Assembly: GCF_003945595.2 (NCBI RefSeq)
Contig: NW_024104365.1
Location: 8,775,049-8,839,048, forward strand
Origin: Pipra filicauda
Lineage: Eukaryota; Chordata; Aves; Passeriformes; Pipridae
Length of the DNA stretch: 64,000 nucleotides
Reading direction: 5' to 3'
This document shows, in pieces, positions 57,751 through 64,000 of this stretch. Under the pieces are notes generated by a model. It saw nothing but the letters and a program-made list of their open reading frames with translations, made no database searches and had not been told where the DNA came from. The position numbers and the translations under genes are program-made. Each line of letters opens with the position of its first letter. Position 1 is the stretch's first letter.

Positions 57751-58458
57751 AGAGAATCATGGAATAGAATCCCAGCATGGTTTGGGATGGAAAGGACCTT
57801 AAACTCCATCTTGTTTCAGGGACACCTTCCACTAGACCAGGTTGGTCAAAGCTCCATTCAACCTGGCCTTGGACACTTCCAGGGATCCAGGGGCAGCCAC
57901 ATCTTCTCTGGGCAATCTGTTCCAGGGCCTCACCACCCTCACAGCCAACAATTCCTTCCCAATATCCCATCTAACCCTGCCCTCTGGCAGTGGGAAGCCA
58001 TTCCCTGTGTCCTGTCCCTCCAGGCCCTTGTCCCAAGTCCTTCTCCAGCTCTCCTGGAGCCCCTTTAGGTACTGGAAGGGGCTCTAAGTCTCCCTGGATC
58101 CTTCTCTTCTCCAGGTGAACATCCCCAGCTCTCCCAGCCTGGCTCCAGAGCAGAGGGGCTCCAGCCCTTGGAGCATCTCCGGGGCCTCCTCCGGACTCTC
58201 TCCAGCAGCTCCACGTCCTTGTGCTGTTGTTCCCCAGGGCTGGAGGCAGCTCTGCAGGTGGGGTCTCACCTGAGGGAGCAGAGGGGCAGAATCCCTCCCT
58301 CCTGAGCCCAGGACACGGGGGGTTTCTGGGCTGGGAGTGCCCATGGCCAGGGCATGTCCAGCCTCTCACCCACCAGCACCCAAAGTCCTTCCCCCCAGGG
58401 CTGCTCCATCTGTTCATCCCCAGCCTGTGCTGGTACCTGGAGTGCCCCAACCCAGAGG
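57750..58458 (-). mobile_element. Long CR1 fragment, about 710 bp
   Basis: The third long copy; lies between the two divergent ovodefensins of the right unit. Confidence 0.9.
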
Positions 58459-59115
58459 CAGGATCAGCACTTGGCCTGATTTTCATCCCATTGATTTGCC
58501 CCAAGACCAATTTGAGTATTTTGCCTGAAATCTTTCAAAAAAGGACTGTGAAGCTGATTAAAAGGGATGTGGGCAAATATGTAAATGAAGCCAAGGTAAT
58601 GAATTGCCACACCACATCTGATCAGAAATCTGTCGTGATTCCAGTGCAATCCTTCATAATAATTTTCATGGCTGTCTAATAAGAAAGCTTAAAAAATTCA
58701 AAAATAAGAAGCTGAAAAGGACTGCAAAGCATTAGAGGACAGGATTAGCATTCCAGTGGATCTTCTCATGCTAAAAAGATAATGAAAAAAATATAATTAA
58801 GTAATAGGGAAAGCTACTTTGTCTGTACAGACAAGGATAATGAGCTGGAGAATACAGAACACAGAGTTTCTGCAGGGAAACTTTATGTTGCAGTAGATCA
58901 CAGGTAGGCACCAAAGAGCAATGTCAAGGTGTGGGGAAACCAGCACCAATTGTCCTAAAAGTACAAACAAAAGCTAAGTTTGGAAAACACAGGACGTACC
59001 CATACAGGGCACGGCCCTTGGAAAGCACATCCAACCATTCATGTGCTTCAGGAAAGCAGGGAAGGGGCTCAAAGGAGCTCAGAAAATGGCAAGAGGTCAA
59101 GAAGTGTGACCATCC
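58459..59115. other. Unassigned AT-rich DNA between divergent ovodefensins
   Basis: Nothing recognised. Confidence 0.45.
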
Positions 59116-59612
59116 CCCTGTGCTGGCACTGCTGGGGCACCTCCAGTGCTGGGGGCAGCTCTGGGCCCCTCAGACAAGAGAGACATTGAGGGGCTGGAGC
59201 GTGTCCAGGGAAGGGAACAGAGCTGGGAAAGGGGCTGGAGCAGCAGGAGTGGCTGAGGGAGATGGGGGGACTCAGCCTGGAGAAAAGGAGGCTCAGGGGG
59301 GACCTTCTTGCTCTCTGCAACTCCCTGACAGGAGGGGGGAGCCGGGGGGGGTCTGCTCTGCTCCCAGGGAACAAGGGACAAGAGGAAATGGCCTCAAGTG
59401 GCACCAGGGGATATTTATTCACCCAGTTGGAGTTCAGGCATTGGAACAGGCTGCCCAGGGCAGTGGTGGAGTCCCCATCCCTGGAGGGATTTAAAAGCCA
59501 TATGGATGTGGCACTTGGGGACAGGGGTTAGTGGTGGCCTTGGCAGTGTTGGGTTAATTGCTGGACTTGATCTTAGAGATGTTTTCCAACCTAAATGATT
59601 CTGTGATTCTAT
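59116..59612 (+). mobile_element. CR1 fragment, about 500 bp
   Basis: From TGTGCTGGCACTGCTGGGGC to GATTCTGTGATTCTATGA; missing about 60 bp in the middle near GGGGATATTTATTCACCC. Confidence 0.88.
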
Positions 59613-60894
59613 GATTAAGATGTGACCTGCCAGAAAAGACTGAATCAAGTGGAATAATGATGACCAGAAAAGAGAACACATAGAAAGCACGGCAGTCCTT
59701 AAATCTTAATGATGTGATACACTGGATAGGTATGGTCTGCTCTTGGTGGCCAGGATGAGGAGTCAGTGACCAGGCACAGCAGAAGGTCCTCACCTGAGCT
59801 ATAGGAAAGCCTTTGTAGTGACAGGATTGTAGAGCAGAAAGGACTGAACAGGGGGAGTGTGGAAACACCACTGCTGAAGAAAAAATGACAAACACCCAAG
59901 AGCAACAGTTAGAAATCGCGGTGGTGAAGTAGAGGAGGTGCACAGCCCCCTCACCTTCACTTTTCCTCAATTTCTGCACACAGTCAGATCACAGAGAGGA
60001 ACATAAAGCTGAGCCAAGCCCCAGTGAAGAGCCTGGTGCAGGCAGAAGTGGGTGCCTGGGAAGGAGTCCAAGATCGTGTGTTCTCACTCCGTAAAACTCC
60101 CCACCCTCCAGCAACATGAAATTTGTTGACTTCCTCAAGAAGTTTTTATACCTTATTTGCACCTGCTGCATTAATTTACAAATTGCTTTCTCAATACATT
60201 TGTCCTTTCCATACATTTTAACTGCTTGAATTTCTTGTTCAAGTTCCACGTTTCAGCTGTGCTCAGTGTGAAAGAGGATAGTTTGGTTACCTTTTTGATA
60301 AATGCATGATTTGCCTTGGTATCCCACCTATTTCTTGGGTTATAAAAATTGAAGAACTGTCGCTCTATCCTCCTTAGGCCTCTGAAATTTTTACAGCTTG
60401 TAATACACCTCCTTTAAGTGTTCCCCCCCTGAGCTGACAAGTGCCAATATACTTAATTTTATGAACACAAGTCCCCAGATCTGCCACCTTTCTTTTAACC
60501 TCTTCTTTCCCTACCAGGGGCCACCAGGGATGGGGAGATGAGCAGAGCACACACCACTGTGACACCCCACAGACTGATGTAGGACTCCCAAACCCCCTTC
60601 CTAACTGGCTTTAGGTAATTGAGACCCACCATTTGCACAGAGATTATCTATTTTTCCAAATTCTCAGCCTTAAACTGACACTGATTGAGGGTTTGATGTT
60701 TTGCTGTCATGTTACTCAGTGTTTTAAGATTCACCTGCTGCCTTTTGCAGATTTAAGTTTGAGGATATTGAGGAATTCTGCACCAGCAGCAACTTCTTGT
60801 CCCTTCACCGGTTGCCTCTGTTTTCCTGGCTGTTCCTCAAGCCATTAAACAGCCCAGTGAACTGGGGTTGGAAAAGCTCTTGTTTGAAACCTCA
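59613..60894. other. Unassigned DNA between divergent ovodefensins
   Basis: Nothing recognised. Confidence 0.45.
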
Positions 60895-61491
60895 GGACTG
60901 TCTGGAGGGTTTGTGAGGAAAAGATGATGATCAAAGTGTCTCCAAGGCTCATCCAGGCTCCTGGGAGCTGTCAGCCCCAGTGCTCCAGCCCATCCATCAG
61001 AGGGGTGAGAGAAGAAGAGCAAAGAGACTTCACTGAATGTGGTGTTTGATGAATTTATCAGGGAGATTTGTCAGAGATGGCTCAGAGATGGGAACATGGG
61101 TCCTTTCCAATCAGTCCCACATGGTGATCAGCCTGGACAATGGAGGGAGAGTTATCAGTGCATCGTGTCCCTGTTGCATCCCACTGCATCCCTGCCAGAG
61201 GTTGGGAAAGGCCTGGAACCCCGTGATACTGATCTTGTTCTCCCTCCATGGCTGCACCCACAGATCTCCATCAGGTCCCTCTGACCCATCCTAAGGTCTC
61301 TGCTATTGACAGCCCCTATTCCTTTGTGTTCCAAGGAGTGCTGAAATCCTATCTGATATTGGGCAACCACCTCTGGGGGGAGGAGGTGGCTGCCAGCACA
61401 CAGGGAATTCTCTCGTGCCATCACTGCACATCCAGCCCCAAACAGCACTTGGATGAATTCCCGTCTCCCCAGCATCCCCAGGGAAAGGCTC

Positions 61492-61499
61492 TATAAAAA
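61492..61499 (+). promoter_or_regulatory. TATA box of right gallin-type ovodefensin
   Basis: TATAAAAA 97-104 bp before the ATG, at nearly the same distance as in the left copy. Confidence 0.7.
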
Positions 61500-61595
61500 C
61501 CAGGGGCTGCAGCCTCCCTGTACATCACCTCCTCCCTCTGAGGTCTCCAACGCTCCTCTCTCCAGCCTTGCTGAGATCCCAGCTCAACTGCAGCC

Positions 61596-61653
61596 ATGAA
61601 ATTCCTGTACCTTGTCTTCGCTGTTTTCCTCCTGGTCTCCCTGGCCACTCCAG
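61596..61653 (+). CDS. Right gallin-type ovodefensin, coding exon 1
   Basis: 58 nt signal-peptide exon, about nine base changes from the left copy; donor GTAAGA. Confidence 0.92.
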
Positions 61654-63139
61654 GTAAGAAGGGCTGAGATGAGCTTTATATGTTCTTTGGGATTCTTCTA
61701 AAATAACTATAGCTCTTGCAAATACCGTTCTTACCCTCCGAGGTGGCTGCTGTAACCTGGCCAGGTACTTTAATGACTTCTTTCAAGGGACAATAAAATG
61801 AGAACTCCTCTCAGAGGGATTTGTACAGAAATAATCTGTGAAATTTCTGTGAAATTGAGGTTGAAAACTTCAGTATCCAGTCTGGGAGGGAGCCCAGGCC
61901 AGATCATTCCAAACAAGAGTCTGGATGTGGTCACTTCTCCTGGGGGGTCAGAGAATTCCATAGTGCCAGAGGGGCTCTTCTGGGCAACTCAGTTCTCTGC
62001 CAGGGCTCAGTCCAGGGTGTGTTTAATGGCTTTAAGCTGAAAGAGGGTAGATTTAGTTGGGATACTGGGAAGGAATTCTTGGCTGGGAGGGCGGTGAGGC
62101 CCTGGTAGAGGTTGCCCAGAGAAGCTGTGGCTGCCCCTGGATCCCTGGAACTGTCCAAGGCCAGGTTTGACAGGGCTTGGAGCAACCTGGGATAGTGGGA
62201 GGTGTCCCTGCCTGTGGCAGGGGGTTGGAATGAGATGAGCTTTAAGGTCTCTTCCAATCCAAACCACTCCATGATTCTATGACTGTGTTTTATTTACTGA
62301 TGTGCCATAGCTCTTGCTGCTAATTCCTGTTTCTGAGATTCTGAGGCTTTTGGGTCCCTGTACAGGAGCCAAGAGGGGATTTGGGGCTGAGATCTCCCAA
62401 ACAGGCTTTAGAAACCCCTTTCAGAGTTCAATTCTCACCCACCTGGGCCAAGCCTTTCCCTTGACCCACTTTTATCCTTTTAACAGTGAAAATTTGGTGC
62501 AAAGCTGCTGTGGGGCCAACTTTAAGCCCTTTGCAGCATCCTTGGTGTGACTTTTGCTGCTTTGCTCTTAGAACACTGATCCTTTAAGGGGAGGCACAGG
62601 ACAAGGAAAAACGAATGTGCACAGAAAAACATCTTTATGAACTTTGCTTTTGCAGTGTCTCTCACTAGGAGATTGAGTCTGCTCTCCTCTTGAGCATCTC
62701 TTTCCCAATCTGCACTTGTTAGGTGAGGGAGGGAGGTATTCAGGGAGCTGCTCTGGCTTGTGCCCTTCAAGGTCCCTTCCAGCTTTGAGTCTGGAAATGT
62801 GGAAATGTGGGGGGAAACAGAGCAGGACCTCCCTACAAACAGGGTCTCATCCTGCTGACCACTGTCACCCACCTTGGAAGGGATGGGAGAGCACGGAAGT
62901 GGGGCACAGATGCCACATTTACACCTAGATGAGATGGAGGGGATGGAAATAGGGGCACAGAGGCACCTCTCCTGACCAAACCACTCTCCCTCTGTCATCC
63001 TGCAGGCTATGGGAAGGTCCTGAAGACCTGTGCCAACCTGGGGTACTGCTCCAACCAGTGCTCCAAGGTGGACACCTGGTCCTACTCCGCTGACTGCAAG
63101 AACTACTGCTGCATCCCACCTGTCTGGAAGGGGAAATAG
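61596..63139 (+). CDS. Ovodefensin, gallin type, right copy
   Basis: Two exons (61596-61653 and 63006-63139, phase-1 intron of 1352 bp) give a 63-residue peptide with signal peptide MKFLYLVFAVFLLVSLATP and cysteine spacing CX5CX3CX11CX3CC. It differs from the left copy at 11 mature residues, none of them a cysteine or an aromatic landmark except Phe to Tyr in loop 3. Net charge is about +4. TATAAAAA lies about 100 bp upstream and ATTAAA 100 nt after the stop. Its intron carries a CR1 3' end (62022-62284) that accounts for most of the extra length over the left copy. The role is inferred from the family: an oviduct-secreted egg-white antimicrobial peptide. Confidence 0.93.
62022..62284 (+). 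mobile_element. CR1 fragment in intron of right gallin-type gene
   Basis: In the gene's sense orientation. The left copy's intron has at most about 35 bp of similar 3' end (48880-48915), so insertion after duplication, or deletion in the left copy, are both possible. Confidence 0.87.
63006..63139 (+). CDS. Right gallin-type ovodefensin, coding exon 2
   Basis: 134 nt coding the six-cysteine mature peptide; acceptor ATCCTGCAG, stop TAG at 63137-63139. Confidence 0.93.
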
Positions 63140-63238
63140 GAGCTGAACAGGAAGCACCTGAGGAAGAGGAGGCACCATGGCGGCTTTGGGGGCAGATTCC
63201 CAACTGTGTAACCCCATTGTCACCCCCTCCTCTCAATA

Positions 63239-63244
63239 ATTAAA
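63239..63244 (+). terminator. Polyadenylation signal ATTAAA, right gallin-type ovodefensin
   Basis: ATTAAA at the same distance after the stop as in the left copy. Confidence 0.6.
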
Positions 63245-63350
63245 AAGAGAAAAAAAGGAGATATAACTGGTGTGTGTGGTGTGGTTACTGGTGTTCCCAT
63301 GATCCCACATGAAGCATTAAAATTTTTCAAGTCCAGCCCAAAGGCTCCAA

Positions 63351-63853
63351 AAAAAGCCTGAACATCCACTGACAAAGAGCAGCAGAGCTGTCAGTGACCT
63401 GAAAGGGTGGGAATTTGGGAAAGAGGGTTATTTTCCCTGGGATCATTTTCCCTCTTGCCTTCTCCATTAACACAACCCTTTGGAGACAACAGGGAATCTT
63501 TAAGCTCCTTTCTGCTTTTTCAGGTGACGGGTGATCTGCAAATGCCTTAAAAAATGTGGGTGGTTCAGCAACGTCCCTCTCCCCCAAGCACAAGACAACC
63601 CTCCTTCCATGAAAATTTCAGCAAACCCACAGAGGTTGGAAACAAAGTCAGGGAGGAGAATGAGAAATGCAAACAAATCTTAAAATACTCCCTTCCTCAC
63701 CACCTACTTCTTCCTAAACTGAGCTTCCCTCCTGAATTCTCTCCCTCCTCCCCCCAGCAAGGGAACAGGGAATGGGGGCTGTGGTCAGCTCATCACATGC
63801 TGTCTCTATTGCTCCTTCTTCCTCACAAGGGTTGGACTCCTCACGCTCTTCCC
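63351..63853. other. Unassigned DNA downstream of the right gallin-type gene
   Basis: Nothing recognised. Confidence 0.45.
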
Positions 63854-64000
63854 TGCTCCAGTGTGGGTCCCTTCCATGGGGTCAGTCCTTCAGGAACAGG
63901 CTGATCCATTGTGGGTTCCCTGTGGAATCCCAACTCCTGCCAGCAAACCTGCTCCAGCGTGGGCTCCTCTCTCCATGGGGACACAGGTCCTGCCAGGAGC
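63854..64000. repeat. Tandem repeat of about 48 bp, cut by the window edge
   Basis: Three units (48, 48 and 51 bp) start TGCTCCAGTGTGGGT, TGATCCATTGTGGGT and TGCTCCAGCGTGGGC; the array appears to continue past the end. Confidence 0.75.

Larger units (their letters stand above)
60895..63350 (+). repeat. Segmental duplication containing the right gallin-type gene
   Basis: Partner of 47885-50090, longer by about 250 bp, roughly the size of the CR1 in its intron. Confidence 0.75.

Noticed and set aside
1..64000. CRISPR arrays, operons, tRNA or rRNA genes
   Set aside because: None seen; the sequence is vertebrate nuclear DNA and its repeats are CR1 copies and simple repeats.

Overview
This window is bird nuclear DNA. 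About 45 copies of the chicken-repeat-1 (CR1) non-LTR retrotransposon lie on both strands. The protein-coding content is one housekeeping gene with avian-sized introns and a cluster of ovodefensins, egg-white peptides known only from birds and reptiles. The CR1 load and a taeniopygin-type ovodefensin would fit a songbird, but that is a guess.

Layout. (1) 1-12280: no recognisable gene; CR1 copies, and in the part next to MTMR9 probably its 3' UTR. (2) 12281-30086, minus strand: a complete 10-exon MTMR9 (myotubularin-related protein 9, an inactive phosphatase that partners MTMR6/7/8). All splice sites and phases close to give a 550-residue protein. Its start codon lies in a GC-rich, TATA-less promoter (about 29880-30790) with ETS, E-box and CCAAT motifs. 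(3) 30795-31335: a purine-rich GGAATG/GGAGCG/GGCAGG minisatellite beside that promoter. (4) 31340-44900: no gene seen; many CR1 copies, including one with a recognisable but broken reverse-transcriptase ORF (40620-41290) that carries a 60-bp insertion copied from, or shared with, nearby DNA. (5) 44900-63350: an ovodefensin locus with three intact two-exon genes (48624-49897 plus; 56641-57277 minus; 61596-63139 plus) and one broken copy (about 44919-45186 minus). (6) 63854-64000: a tandem repeat of about 48 bp running off the window edge.

How it fits together. The locus reads best as a tandem duplication, about 12-13 kb apart, of a head-to-head pair: a CX3CX3CX11CX4CC-type gene on the minus strand next to a CX5CX3CX11CX3CC (gallin-type) gene on the plus strand. 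In the left unit the minus-strand gene is dead, with its signal-peptide exon split by a CR1, but its upstream flank is still recognisable. In the right unit both genes look intact. The two gallin-type genes differ at roughly one base in six in their mature-peptide exon, yet are almost identical from the last codons through the 3' UTR, which suggests local gene conversion or strong 3' UTR constraint. MTMR9 beside a beta-defensin-related cluster matches the tetrapod arrangement known from human 8p23.1.

Limits: everything is read by eye. CR1 borders are accurate to about 10-20 bases, UTR ends and transcription starts are not determined, and stretches marked unassigned may hold old repeats or regulatory DNA.
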